Below are positions 15,786-24,140 of a DNA stretch of 44,085 nt, in pieces (position 1 is the stretch's first letter; every line of letters begins with the position of its first letter). The notes beneath the pieces were generated by a model. It did not search any database. It was not told the origin of the DNA and was given only the letters and a program-made list of their open reading frames with translations. The position numbers were made by a program, and so were the translations under genes. Origin of the DNA: Mollicutes bacterium (lineage in GTDB: Bacteria > Bacillota_I > Bacilli_A > Izemoplasmatales > Izemoplasmataceae); the NCBI GenBank assembly GCA_003553945.1, contig PWEL01000020.1:1-44085 (forward strand), written 5' to 3'.

Positions 15786-16826
15786 ATGCCATTACTTGTA
15801 AGTCCTGGATTCGCCACAGGTTTCACTCTTTTGTTCGCAGCCGTCCTCATCGGGGTGTTCGGACTGCTCAGAATCATCATTGAAAGAAAGAAAGAGACGC
15901 TTTCTGTCCGCAATATCATCGCGGCGTACACGGGTTTCATCCTCATTGTCATCATAGCCTTGATGGTGATCGCCTGGCTGTGGGGCTATGACATGGGCGA
16001 GACGTTGCAGGATGGATGGAGCGGCCTGATCGCCGCCGTAGAGGAGAGCATCCCGCGTCTCATCAGTACAGTAGTCATTCTGCTTGTGGCCTTGCTGGTG
16101 CTAAAAGTCGCACGCATCGGCCTTTATAAATTAGAAGCGCAGCCATCCCCTAACCAGAAACGAAAAAAGACTGTGACGAAAGTCATTTTGAGCATTATAA
16201 AATACGCCATCGCCATCATCGCCCTTCTGGCGTTGCTCACGACCTGGGGATTCAATATCGCACCGGCCCTCGGCGGGCTCGGCATTGTCGGCCTTGTCAT
16301 CGGTCTCGGGGCACAGAGCTTCATCAACGACGTGATCAGCGGGTTCTTCATCATCTTCGAACATCATTTCGACGTCGGCGACTGGGTCGAAATCGATGGC
16401 TTCATGGGAGAAGTCACGGACATAGGCCTTAAAACGACCAAGGTCCGCAACATCAAGGGCGAGGTGCGCGTCTTCAACAACGGCGGCATCGGCCCCGTCT
16501 CCAACTTCTCCATCTCAGAAGCGGTGGCACTTGTCGACTTCGGCATCGCCTACAAGGAGGATGTGCAGACGACCATAGAAGTGCTCGAGAAGGAGCTCCC
16601 GAAAGTGCATGAAGAGCGGGAGGAGCTTCTCGAGACGCCACGTGTCATGGGCATCACCGACCTCGCCGACAGCGGTGTGGAGATGCGCATCATGGCCCGG
16701 ACCAAGACCATGACCCAATGGGGCATGGAGCGACTGCTCAGACAGCGCATCAAGGAGATTCTCGATGCGCACGACATCGAGATCCCCTTCCCGCAGGTCG
16801 TCGTGCACAAACCCTCAGAACAATAA
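15786..16826 (+). CDS. Small-conductance mechanosensitive channel (MscS family)
   Basis: A 346-residue membrane protein. It has hydrophobic segments near 8-28, 38-60, 88-108 and 130-170, followed by the pore helix and MscS beta domain: 'GLVIGLGAQSFINDVISGFF' then 'FDVGDWVEIDGFMGEVTDIG'. A C-terminal cytoplasmic domain follows. MscS channels release solutes on hypo-osmotic shock, the complement of glycine-betaine uptake by the OpuA system in this window. The start ATG 15786 has AAGGAGGAGG nearby. It sits 28 bases ahead of a PAP2 gene and is probably co-transcribed with it. The extra N-terminal helices make it longer than E. coli MscS (286 residues). Confidence 0.93.
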   Translation: MPLLVSPGFATGFTLLFAAVLIGVFGLLRIIIERKKETLSVRNIIAAYTGFILIVIIALMVIAWLWGYDMGETLQDGWSGLIAAVEESIPRLISTVVILLVALLVLKVARIGLYKLEAQPSPNQKRKKTVTKVILSIIKYAIAIIALLALLTTWGFNIAPALGGLGIVGLVIGLGAQSFINDVISGFFIIFEHHFDVGDWVEIDGFMGEVTDIGLKTTKVRNIKGEVRVFNNGGIGPVSNFSISEAVALVDFGIAYKEDVQTTIEVLEKELPKVHEEREELLETPRVMGITDLADSGVEMRIMARTKTMTQWGMERLLRQRIKEILDAHDIEIPFPQVVVHKPSEQ

Positions 16827-16854
16827 CAACAATCATTGAAAAGGGGCGTCTGAT

Positions 16855-17739
16855 ATGTTCCTGGAATGGCAACGTGATGTCATCCTCTTCTTCCAGCAGT
16901 ATCAAAACGCCTTCACCGAGGTATTCTTCCGCTTCATCAGCTTCCTGGGCGACCCGCCCTTCTATCTCATGCTGCTGGGGTTCTTCTACTGGACCTACAA
17001 CAAGCGCGCCGGAGAGTACCTCGGCTTCACCCTCGGGGTAAGTGTCACCATCAACAATATCCTTAAAGGCGTCTTCATGCTGGAAAGACCCTACATCGCG
17101 CACCATGAAGTGAAAAACATCCGCGACAGCATCCCCACGGGCTCTTCCTTCCCGAGCGGGCACGCACAGAGCAGCTCCACACTCTTCTACAGCATCGCCC
17201 GCTACTTCAACCATCCCCTCGCCTGGGGAATCGCCGTCCTCATCATGGCGCTCATGATGGTGAGCCGTATGTTCCTCGGCATGCATTATCTTCAGGATGT
17301 CCTCATCGGAGCACTTCTGGGAATCCTGCTCGCTGTAGGATTCTACAAGCTCTTCCAGCACTACGAACATGACCAGGGGAAGCTGCATCGCATCTATCTT
17401 CTAATCCTTCTGATTCTCGCCGTCCCGGGTATTTTCCTCACGCATGTAAGCGACTTCTACAGACGCTTCGGCATCCTCGTGGCGATGGTGGTCTCCGTCA
17501 TCGTCGAGAAACGCTTCATCAATTTCACCACGCGGGTGGAATTCCCCAAGAAGGTCTTCAGGTTCATCACCGGGACCGGCATCACCGTGTTCTCGCTCAC
17601 GCTGATCGGCGTCGGGCTTGAATCGCTTGCCGTCGAGAACGACATCATCAAGAACCTTTTCGATTTCACCCATCTCTTCCTGGGGACGATGATCGGCTTC
17701 ACCCTCTTCCCTTACTGCTTCAACCGTCTCAACCTATAA
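16855..17739 (+). CDS. PAP2-family membrane phosphatase, paralogue 1
   Basis: A 294-residue polytopic membrane protein with the three PAP2 phosphatase motifs: KGVFMLERP, PSGHAQSS, and SRMFLGMHYLQD, whose His and Asp complete the active site. Such enzymes dephosphorylate phosphatidic acid, phosphatidylglycerol phosphate or isoprenyl (undecaprenyl) diphosphates at the membrane. It follows mscS by 28 bases and ends in a strong terminator. It is clearly paralogous to the PAP2 protein at 23001: both start MFL, share FFxxxSFLGD near residue 30, the same spacing of motifs, and a similar membrane C-terminal half that ordinary PAP2 proteins lack. The substrate is not deducible. Confidence 0.92.
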   Translation: MFLEWQRDVILFFQQYQNAFTEVFFRFISFLGDPPFYLMLLGFFYWTYNKRAGEYLGFTLGVSVTINNILKGVFMLERPYIAHHEVKNIRDSIPTGSSFPSGHAQSSSTLFYSIARYFNHPLAWGIAVLIMALMMVSRMFLGMHYLQDVLIGALLGILLAVGFYKLFQHYEHDQGKLHRIYLLILLILAVPGIFLTHVSDFYRRFGILVAMVVSVIVEKRFINFTTRVEFPKKVFRFITGTGITVFSLTLIGVGLESLAVENDIIKNLFDFTHLFLGTMIGFTLFPYCFNRLNL

Positions 17740-17743
17740 AAAA

Positions 17744-17771
17744 AATAGCCATGCAGCGCTGCATGGCTATT
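17744..17771. terminator. 28-base palindromic bidirectional terminator
   Basis: AATAGCCATGCAGC followed by its exact reverse complement, with an A-run on the left that serves as U-tract for the minus strand. It lies between the convergent PAP2 and membrane GDPD genes and includes the GDPD stop codon. Confidence 0.85.
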
Positions 17772-19587
17772 CTCTTGTGAAAAGATAGCGTAGAATCTCC
17801 TCATAGACCGTCGTCGTCTGCTCGGCGTAGGCGATCTCCCGCGCCCGCACCGGATAATCGGTGATGATGCCGTCGACACCCGTTCGGCTTACCTCACGGA
17901 GCCGCGCCTCGCTGTTCACCGTCCAGACATGGGCGGTCTTGTCGGCGCGGTGCGCGGCGTCGATATACTGAGTGTTATTGAGAAGGAAGCGCTTCTCGAA
18001 AGCGAAATGGTCGAAGGCGTCGTCCCTCGTCACCGCTCCAGGGCCGCCGCCGTAGACCGCGGCCAGCAGAAGGACAGTCTCTATATCCTCATTCTGCTCT
18101 TTGACATGGCGCAGTTTCTCCTCCTCGAAGCTCATGATCTTCGAGTCCTCGAGCTCATACTCCTCGAAAAGCGCGACAACATCCTCGGTAAGGGATTCGC
18201 TCTCAGGCTTGATCTCGACGAAGTACGGGACCTCCTCGCCGAAATGCATGAAGACAGCCTCGAGCGTTGGCACGCCCTCGCCTTCGAAAGCGGGGTCGAA
18301 CCAGCTGCCTGCGTCGAGGTCGCGGATGTCCTCGTATGCCATGTCGCTGACACGGGGGTCGCCCTCGACATCCGTCGTGCGGCCGAGCGTCGAATCATGG
18401 ATGACCACCGGAACCCCGTCCTCGGTCGCATGCACATCGAGCTCGATGTAGTCGGATTGCTGCTGGATGGCTTTATCGAAAGCGGCCATCGTGTTCTCGG
18501 GGGCATCGGCCGAGGCGCCGCGATGCGCGATGATGTCCGGACGGGTCATAAGCGCGAAATCATTTCCACCGGCCACCACCGTGGTGACGGTGGCTATATT
18601 CGCGGCCAGCAGGACCACTCCCGCGGCGACAGCGCCGCGCTTGAGCCACCGCTTAGAGAGGCTGGGCAAACTGTAATCGGGGACGTCCGGCGCATCGGGC
18701 TCGCCGCCGGCGCGCCGATACCATGTATAGGTGAGCGCATGATTGATCGGGACGAGCACGAGCGAGGCGACGAACCCCGCGACAAAGTAGAAGATATAAA
18801 GCACCGTGAGCAGAATGCCGAGCACTGTCTCCTGTCCGAAGGTGATCCAGATGAACGCAGCGGCGAAGAGCACGATTAAGGCATAGAAAAGATAGAGCGC
18901 GATATTCAGTATGACATTGAGAACGATGAATTCAGACAGGAATTTGAAACGTCTGCCGCGCAGGATGGCGCGGCGCTTCATAAGGGCCTTCCTTACTGGA
19001 AGTTTCTCGAACACTGTAATATTGAAGAGATGTATGCCTTCGAAAAAGAGGACCACGAACAAGGCCAGCACTCCATAGAAAAGCAGACGGAAGGTGAAGT
19101 CATCGTAGATATAGTCCATGATGAAAGGCGGCAGGCTCATCGTCGCCGCCACTCCGGCGAACTGCAGAAGCTCGACGGTGACGATGAAGAACATGCCGCT
19201 GAGAAGGAAAAGGACGTGCCCCTTCCTCAATGGACTTCTTATCCGGTGCGCACCGATGTGCAAAAGGGAGAGGAAGGGAACGCTCTCCCTGTTCTCGCTC
19301 AGCTGAAAGAGCGTGCCCAGGAATACGAGTTCGACGGTGAAATAGACGGCGATCAATATAAAGGCCACTATGAGCAGGATGATCGTCACCGGATTGCTCA
19401 AAAAATCGTATGCCGTGTGCGTGCTCACATACGAAAGTCCGGACGCCCGCATGGAGAGACGGACGATGGCGCGGGCGATCGGAATGATCAACAACACACC
19501 GAGAATCCGGTAGAATAGCTCGAAGACCAGGAGCGTACGAAGATTAAAAGCGAGCGTATCGAATACATGTCTGAATGTGCGCCGCAT
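17767..19587 (-). CDS. Membrane glycerophosphodiester phosphodiesterase
   Basis: A 606-residue two-domain protein. Residues ~1-330 are the GPDPase membrane domain with about eight hydrophobic segments; residues ~350-600 are a GDPD TIM barrel. Catalytic features are visible: IAHRGASADAPENT (His, Arg), DYIELDVHATEDGVP (Glu, Asp), VVIHDSTLGRTT (His) and VEIKPES (Glu-Lys). GDPD enzymes split glycerophosphodiesters to glycerol 3-phosphate plus alcohol. The membrane-fused form is common in Bacillota and is usually thought to act on lipid or lipoteichoic-acid-derived substrates (inference). ATG 19587 is chosen because GGAGGAGGG precedes it; the upstream GTG-type start adds seven basic residues. It is a monocistronic unit. 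Confidence 0.94.
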   Translation of the reverse strand: MRRTFRHVFDTLAFNLRTLLVFELFYRILGVLLIIPIARAIVRLSMRASGLSYVSTHTAYDFLSNPVTIILLIVAFILIAVYFTVELVFLGTLFQLSENRESVPFLSLLHIGAHRIRSPLRKGHVLFLLSGMFFIVTVELLQFAGVAATMSLPPFIMDYIYDDFTFRLLFYGVLALFVVLFFEGIHLFNITVFEKLPVRKALMKRRAILRGRRFKFLSEFIVLNVILNIALYLFYALIVLFAAAFIWITFGQETVLGILLTVLYIFYFVAGFVASLVLVPINHALTYTWYRRAGGEPDAPDVPDYSLPSLSKRWLKRGAVAAGVVLLAANIATVTTVVAGGNDFALMTRPDIIAHRGASADAPENTMAAFDKAIQQQSDYIELDVHATEDGVPVVIHDSTLGRTTDVEGDPRVSDMAYEDIRDLDAGSWFDPAFEGEGVPTLEAVFMHFGEEVPYFVEIKPESESLTEDVVALFEEYELEDSKIMSFEEEKLRHVKEQNEDIETVLLLAAVYGGGPGAVTRDDAFDHFAFEKRFLLNNTQYIDAAHRADKTAHVWTVNSEARLREVSRTGVDGIITDYPVRAREIAYAEQTTTVYEEILRYLFTRE

Positions 19588-19654
19588 GTTTACCCTCCTC
19601 CGTGTCACACTCTACAAGAGAAACCTTGCCTGCGCAAGCAGGTCGCTCGTTGAC

Positions 19655-20776
19655 TCATTCATGTTCGAAGCCGAACGGCTGGGTGAGCGTGAACGCCTCA
19701 TTACTCCGGCCTTCATCACGGACGATCTCGGCGCGTACATAGTCGCCTTCGAATCCGTCATAATCGAATGTGGCCCCTGTCCCTACGACTCTTCCATAGT
19801 CCCGGGTGAAGCTCTCATCCATCATATCATCATCATACTCGGTCGTCTCAGTGCCGCTGATCCAGCGGACCTCGTCATAATCGCCGGCCACACTGATATC
19901 GATGGTCTTCTCCTCCTCATCAACAATGATCGATTCGATCGTCGGAGAATCGACGGCTTCAGGGCTCGAGTAGGAAGCATAGAAACGACCCTCGATCATG
20001 GAGGTGCGGAAATCATCGTGCGTGAATGATTCAAGCATGTGGTACGTGTAGGAACGGAGCGCTGTCGATCCGTGGTAGTCATCATTCGCGAACGCCCATA
20101 TCGGCCTTTCCGGCATCGCTTCGGCGAGCAGCGCGTCCCAGAGATGCCTGTCATAGGGGTAGGCGTTCCTTCTATTGAAGACCTCGATGCCGAGCAGTTC
20201 ATCCTGTGCGTAGTCATCGAAGAACTCCAGATACCATTCAGGCGAATATTCGTCTTCAGGACTATAATCCTCCGTACTGTCCCAGTACCTGCCCGGATGC
20301 GCGAAGAACATGATCGCATCCTCGTCTTCAGCGAGGATGTTGTCCATGGCTTCGCGTTCCGAATCATACGTCACATTCTGCGTGCAGTACGTGGTGAAGA
20401 GTCCATTGAAATGGTGCTGCTGGCTGTATTCATTGCCGGGGATGTCGAGCATCCCTAGTTCGTCCGGGGCGCGGTCTTCATACCTTGTATCGATCTCGGA
20501 GAAGCGCCATTCGTTATAAGTGACAAGGTCATGGTCCGTCAGCGCGAGCGCACGGTATCCATGTTCGTGATAGAGATCGACCGCCTCGTCGGGATAATCA
20601 TCGCCGTGTCCCGCATCGGCGTCGGTGTGCGTGTGCAGATTGGCGAGGACCTCCTCGTCCGCCTCCCAGTCGACATCCTCATAGGGATTCACTACCATGG
20701 TGGTATCGATGCTCTGACAAGCGTAGAGCGAGAATGCAAGAACTGCGAGCAGCGTCACTGTGAGATATTTTTTCAT
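19655..20776 (-). CDS. PHP-domain lipoprotein (putative metal-dependent phosphoesterase)
   Basis: A 373-residue lipoprotein with lipobox LYAC (Cys20). The mature protein contains a PHP domain with metal-binding motifs NLHTHTDADAGH (about 47-58), ALTDHDL, IPGNEYSQ, FFAHPGR and IEVFNRR. PHP proteins are trinuclear-metal phosphoesterases, seen in polymerase exonucleases, histidinol phosphatase and secreted or cell-wall-associated enzymes. The C-terminal ~90 residues form an acidic beta-type domain. A surface location and phosphate-ester hydrolysis are inferred. RBS GGAGG lies five bases from ATG 20776. The -10 element TATAAT is visible upstream without a clear -35. Confidence 0.88.
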   Translation of the reverse strand: MKKYLTVTLLAVLAFSLYACQSIDTTMVVNPYEDVDWEADEEVLANLHTHTDADAGHGDDYPDEAVDLYHEHGYRALALTDHDLVTYNEWRFSEIDTRYEDRAPDELGMLDIPGNEYSQQHHFNGLFTTYCTQNVTYDSEREAMDNILAEDEDAIMFFAHPGRYWDSTEDYSPEDEYSPEWYLEFFDDYAQDELLGIEVFNRRNAYPYDRHLWDALLAEAMPERPIWAFANDDYHGSTALRSYTYHMLESFTHDDFRTSMIEGRFYASYSSPEAVDSPTIESIIVDEEEKTIDISVAGDYDEVRWISGTETTEYDDDMMDESFTRDYGRVVGTGATFDYDGFEGDYVRAEIVRDEGRSNEAFTLTQPFGFEHE

Positions 20777-20933
20777 ATCATAGCCTCCCGGATGGTAGTT
20801 GACATTTCATTATACTATAGATACCCGAATGAAAAAAGCCTTCTCTTTCTACCAAAACATTTGAAAAAAAATATGCATCTTCTGACGAAAAACAAAGAGA
20901 ATTTTGCTACAATGACCTTGTGAGGTGAATCGC

Positions 20934-21512
20934 ATGGAAGCTTTCTTCGAACTGAATGCCTTCTTCATCCTGTTCTATCTGATCACAGTGCTCTGGATCG
21001 GCGAGTTCATCATCTTCCCCTCGAGCTTCGACGCCGATGACTACAGGGAGAAGCGCTCCTTCTTCCGCATCCTCGGAGGCGTCATCGCCAGCATCCTGTT
21101 CACCATCACCCTCACCTTCTTCGGCGTGTTCACACTGGAGGGTACGGGCGCAGACACCCTACGCGTCACGGGCATCATCTTCTATATCATAGGCATCCTC
21201 CTGCGCTACAGCGGCTCTATCTATCTCGGCCCCTACTTCACACGGAACGTGAGCGTGGGAAGGACACAGGAACTCGTGAGCACGGGCCCGTATAGAATGC
21301 TCCGGCATCCGCTCTATCTCGGACTCTTCCTGCTGACGGTCGGCGTGCCGCTCTTTTTCTCCAACCTCTTCGCCATTGCCGTCGCCTTTCTCATCGGCAT
21401 CCCCCTCAACATCCGCATGAAAAACGAAGAGAAGGCGATGGAGAATGTACTCGGAGACACTTACCGCACCTGGAAGAAGACGCGTTATCGATTCATCCCC
21501 TATATCTATTGA
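20934..21512 (+). CDS. Isoprenylcysteine/phospholipid methyltransferase-like membrane protein
   Basis: A 192-residue membrane protein with about five hydrophobic segments. The C-terminal half has the ICMT/PEMT signature: STGPYRMLRHPLYLG followed by NEEKAMENVLGDTY. These residues bind S-adenosylmethionine in the family. ATG 20934 is chosen, with GAGGTGA five bases upstream; GTG 20925 would place the start inside the RBS. It is the first gene of an operon with the CrtI-type desaturase (12 bases downstream) and a PAP2 phosphatase. That context suggests a lipid or isoprenoid substrate, for instance methylation of a carotenoid acid or a membrane lipid, but this is inference. An extended -10 TGCTACAAT lies at 20905-20913. 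Confidence 0.82.
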   Translation: MEAFFELNAFFILFYLITVLWIGEFIIFPSSFDADDYREKRSFFRILGGVIASILFTITLTFFGVFTLEGTGADTLRVTGIIFYIIGILLRYSGSIYLGPYFTRNVSVGRTQELVSTGPYRMLRHPLYLGLFLLTVGVPLFFSNLFAIAVAFLIGIPLNIRMKNEEKAMENVLGDTYRTWKKTRYRFIPYIY

Positions 21513-21524
21513 AGGAGTGACGCT

Positions 21525-23000
21525 ATGAACAGACGCATTGTCATTGTAGGCGGTGGTCTCGGCGGCATGTCCGCGGCCATCACGCTAGCCAAGACGCACG
21601 ATGTCACCCTGGTGGAGAAGAACGATCATCTGGGTGGAAAACTCAACGAGGAAAAGCGCGACGGTTTCACCTTCGACCTCGGCCCCTCCATCCTCACCAT
21701 GCCGCACATATTTGAAAAGCTCTTCACCATGCATGATAAACGCATGGAGGATTACGTCGAGATTGAGCCAGTCCGGCCGCACTGGCGGAACTTCTTCGAG
21801 GACGGAACTATCATCGACCTTCCCGCGTCCTTGGACAAAGTCATTGAAAACGCGGACATCCGCGAAGAGGACATGGGCGGACTTCATAGCTTCTACCGCT
21901 ACGCGGAGAAACTCTATCAGTTCTCAAACAAAGTCTATTTCGAGAATGAAAGCGAGCGGAAGCTTCATACATTGAAACATTACAACCCCTTCAAGATCAT
22001 CCCGCACAGTGACATGAGTCACACCATGGACGAAGGGGTGCGGAAATACATCGACAACCCCTACCTCGTCGAGATTCTCAACTTCTTCATCAAGTACGTG
22101 GGTTCTTCCCCCTTCGACGCTCCGGCGATCCTTAACCTCCTGCCCTATATCCAGTGGAAATTCGACCTCTGGAGTGTAAAGGACGGCATGCACAACCTCG
22201 CCAAAGGCATGGAGAGACTCATGGAGGAAGTCGGCGTGACCATCGTGAAGAACCAGCACATCAAAAGTGTCGAGAAGAAGGACGGGCGCATCGTCCGCCT
22301 GTACACGGATGATGCCGAATACGAGACCGACCAGGTCATCTCGAACATGGAGGTCATCCCCTTCTACGAGGAAGTGACCAAAGAACCCGACGAAAGAATC
22401 AAACCCTACCGGGAGAAATATCCCCCCGCCTGTTCTGGATTCGCACTGCATCTCGGCGTCGGCACGCAATACGAGCAGCTCGCCCATCACAATTTCTTCT
22501 ACGCGAAAGAACAAAGAGCGCACTTCGACAGCATCTTCAAACACCACACACTGAGCGACGACCCGACCATCTATCTTGTCGCCCCGATGAAGAGCGACCC
22601 CTCGCTCGGACCACAGGGAAGCGAGATCATCAAGATCCTTCCCCACATCCCCGTTATCGACGACGAAAAACCCTTCACCGAAGAGGAATACAGCGCCTTC
22701 AAAACCCACGTGCTCGATAAGCTCGAGCGCATGGGACTCAAGGACCTCAGGAAACACATCGTCACCGAGACGCTCTGGACGCCCGAGACCATCCGCGAGA
22801 TGTATCGCTCGAACAAGGGGTCCATCTACGGTGTACTTTCCGACAAGAAAATAAATCTGGGGTTCAAGACCCCCAAACAGAGCGCCTTTTATGAGAATCT
22901 ACTCTTCGTCGGAGGCAGCGTGAACCCCGGCGGCGGCATGCCGATGGCCGTCCTCAGCGGCCAGCAGGCCGCAGGACGATTGATGAAAGGAGAATCATAG
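21525..23000 (+). CDS. Phytoene/diapophytoene desaturase family protein (CrtI/CrtN-like)
   Basis: A 491-residue flavoprotein of normal family length. The FAD-binding fold opens with VIVGGGLGGMSAA (about 6-18), followed by NDHLGGKLNEEKRDGF and DLGPSILTMPHIF, typical of carotenoid desaturases. The C-terminal FAD motif is LLFVGGSVNPGGGMPMAVLS. CrtI/CrtN enzymes desaturate C40 phytoene or C30 diapophytoene; CrtP/CrtO relatives oxidise the end groups, so the exact step is open. No squalene/phytoene synthase (CrtM/CrtB) lies in the window, so the substrate must be made elsewhere. Carotenoids are known in Staphylococcus and in Acholeplasma. The stop TAG is followed directly by the ATG of the PAP2 gene. 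Confidence 0.9.
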   Translation: MNRRIVIVGGGLGGMSAAITLAKTHDVTLVEKNDHLGGKLNEEKRDGFTFDLGPSILTMPHIFEKLFTMHDKRMEDYVEIEPVRPHWRNFFEDGTIIDLPASLDKVIENADIREEDMGGLHSFYRYAEKLYQFSNKVYFENESERKLHTLKHYNPFKIIPHSDMSHTMDEGVRKYIDNPYLVEILNFFIKYVGSSPFDAPAILNLLPYIQWKFDLWSVKDGMHNLAKGMERLMEEVGVTIVKNQHIKSVEKKDGRIVRLYTDDAEYETDQVISNMEVIPFYEEVTKEPDERIKPYREKYPPACSGFALHLGVGTQYEQLAHHNFFYAKEQRAHFDSIFKHHTLSDDPTIYLVAPMKSDPSLGPQGSEIIKILPHIPVIDDEKPFTEEEYSAFKTHVLDKLERMGLKDLRKHIVTETLWTPETIREMYRSNKGSIYGVLSDKKINLGFKTPKQSAFYENLLFVGGSVNPGGGMPMAVLSGQQAAGRLMKGES

Positions 23001-23888
23001 ATGTTTCTCGATGCACAAAAGGAGATCATCCTCTTTCTGCAGGAATATGCAAACACAGTGACCGAAGTGTTCTTCAGCGCCGTGAGCTTTCTCGGAGACC
23101 CCGAGTTCTACATCCTTCTCCTCGGGCTCATCTACTGGGTGCTCCACAAGCGGCTAGGGGAAGTCCTCGCCGTCACCCTCGGCACATCGATAAGCCTCAA
23201 TAACGTCCTCAAGGGCATCCTCATGATCGACAGGCCCTTCCAGACATACGATGAGGTCCAGAACCTCCGCGAATACGGCGCGACAGGCAGTTCGATGCCG
23301 AGCGGACACGCACAGGGCAGCTCGACGGTGTTCTTCGCCATCGCCCGGCATTTCAACCGCCGCAACGCCTTCATCGTCGCATCCGTGCTTGCCGTGCTGA
23401 TGATGATCAGCCGCATGTTCCTCGGCGTGCACTATCTTCAGGACGTCGTCGCCGGCACCGCCATCGGCATCCTCGTCGCGCTCATCATCTATTCGGTCTA
23501 TGACAGGCTGGAAAGTAACGACACCGCCCTGCACCTCTTCTATTTCCTCCTCATCCTGGCCTTCTTCCCGGGTGTCATCCTGCTTGCCGACAACGAGACC
23601 GCCAACGACTTCTTCCGCGGCTACGGCATCCTCACAGGCTTCGCCGCGGCGATCATCATCGAAAAGCGGTTCGTCAATTTCACGCTCGCCATCCCCTGGT
23701 TCAAGAAGATCCTCCGCTACTTCATCGGCATCGCCCTGATGCTTCTCGTCATGGAAGTCTTCGGCAGGGCGTTCGAAGGGGTCGAGGACGTTGCCAGGAG
23801 CAATGTGCTCGACTTCATCCGCTTCTTCGCCGTCGCCTTCATAGGCTTCGGCATCTATCCCATAATCTTCAAGGCCCTGCGCTTTTAA
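23001..23888 (+). CDS. PAP2-family membrane phosphatase, paralogue 2
   Basis: A 295-residue polytopic membrane protein with PAP2 motifs KGILMIDRP, PSGHAQGSS and SRMFLGVHYLQD. Its RBS AAAGGAG lies inside the end of the desaturase gene and the ATG follows that gene's stop with no gap, so translation is coupled. It is a paralogue of the protein at 16855. The coupling to a carotenoid-type desaturase suggests that it may act on an isoprenyl diphosphate or a lipid precursor of the same pathway (inference); a general phosphatidate phosphatase is equally possible. A strong terminator ends the operon 13 bases after the stop. Confidence 0.92.
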   Translation: MFLDAQKEIILFLQEYANTVTEVFFSAVSFLGDPEFYILLLGLIYWVLHKRLGEVLAVTLGTSISLNNVLKGILMIDRPFQTYDEVQNLREYGATGSSMPSGHAQGSSTVFFAIARHFNRRNAFIVASVLAVLMMISRMFLGVHYLQDVVAGTAIGILVALIIYSVYDRLESNDTALHLFYFLLILAFFPGVILLADNETANDFFRGYGILTGFAAAIIIEKRFVNFTLAIPWFKKILRYFIGIALMLLVMEVFGRAFEGVEDVARSNVLDFIRFFAVAFIGFGIYPIIFKALRF

Positions 23889-23901
23889 CGAGTGTACATA
23901 A

Positions 23902-23930
23902 AAAAAGGAGCGATCCGTTCGCTCCTTTTT
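23902..23930. terminator. Bidirectional terminator between the PAP2 gene and tRNA-Pro
   Basis: AAAAAGGAGCGA, loop TCCGT, TCGCTCCTTTTT. It serves the plus-strand operon and, read the other way, the minus-strand tRNA. Confidence 0.9.
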
Positions 23931-23940
23931 CATATCCAAG

Positions 23941-24017
23941 TGGTCGGGACGACAGGATTTGAACCTGCGACCCCTTGCACCCCATGCAAGTGCGCTACCA
24001 AACTGCGCCACGTCCCG
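23941..24017 (-). tRNA. tRNA-Pro (anticodon GGG)
   Basis: A 77-nt cloverleaf read on the minus strand: acceptor CGGGACG pairing with CGTCCCG, D-stem GCGC/GCGC, anticodon stem CTTGC/GCAAG with loop ATGGGGT (anticodon GGG, G37), T-loop TTCAAAT, encoded CCA. The C1-G72 pair and G35-G36 are proline identity elements. Its promoter lies at 24027-24032 (TGTTATAAT). Confidence 0.97.
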
Positions 24018-24026
24018 CTCTTATGT

Positions 24027-24053
24027 ATTATAACAAATTTTTTTCATATGGAA
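24027..24053 (-). promoter_or_regulatory. Promoter of tRNA-Pro
   Basis: Minus strand TG-extended TATAAT (24027-24032), with TTTCCA about 16 bases upstream, ten bases before the tRNA 5' end. Confidence 0.55.
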
Positions 24054-24140
24054 AGGAGGAAATGCAATTTTTTAAAGGGTTGCTTGAAAAGCATATTGTG
24101 TCGGGGGTCTGCATGATACAATGGATGTGGAGGTGAGTGT

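Noticed and set aside
23154-24011. Minus-strand 285-codon frame opposite the second PAP2 gene
   Set aside because: It is an antisense shadow that also runs through the tRNA and terminator; it has no RBS and the PAP2 motifs are on the plus strand.
23892-24116. Plus-strand frame across tRNA-Pro containing TTGFEPATP
   Set aside because: The peptide is the well-known artefact of translating the complement of a tRNA gene.
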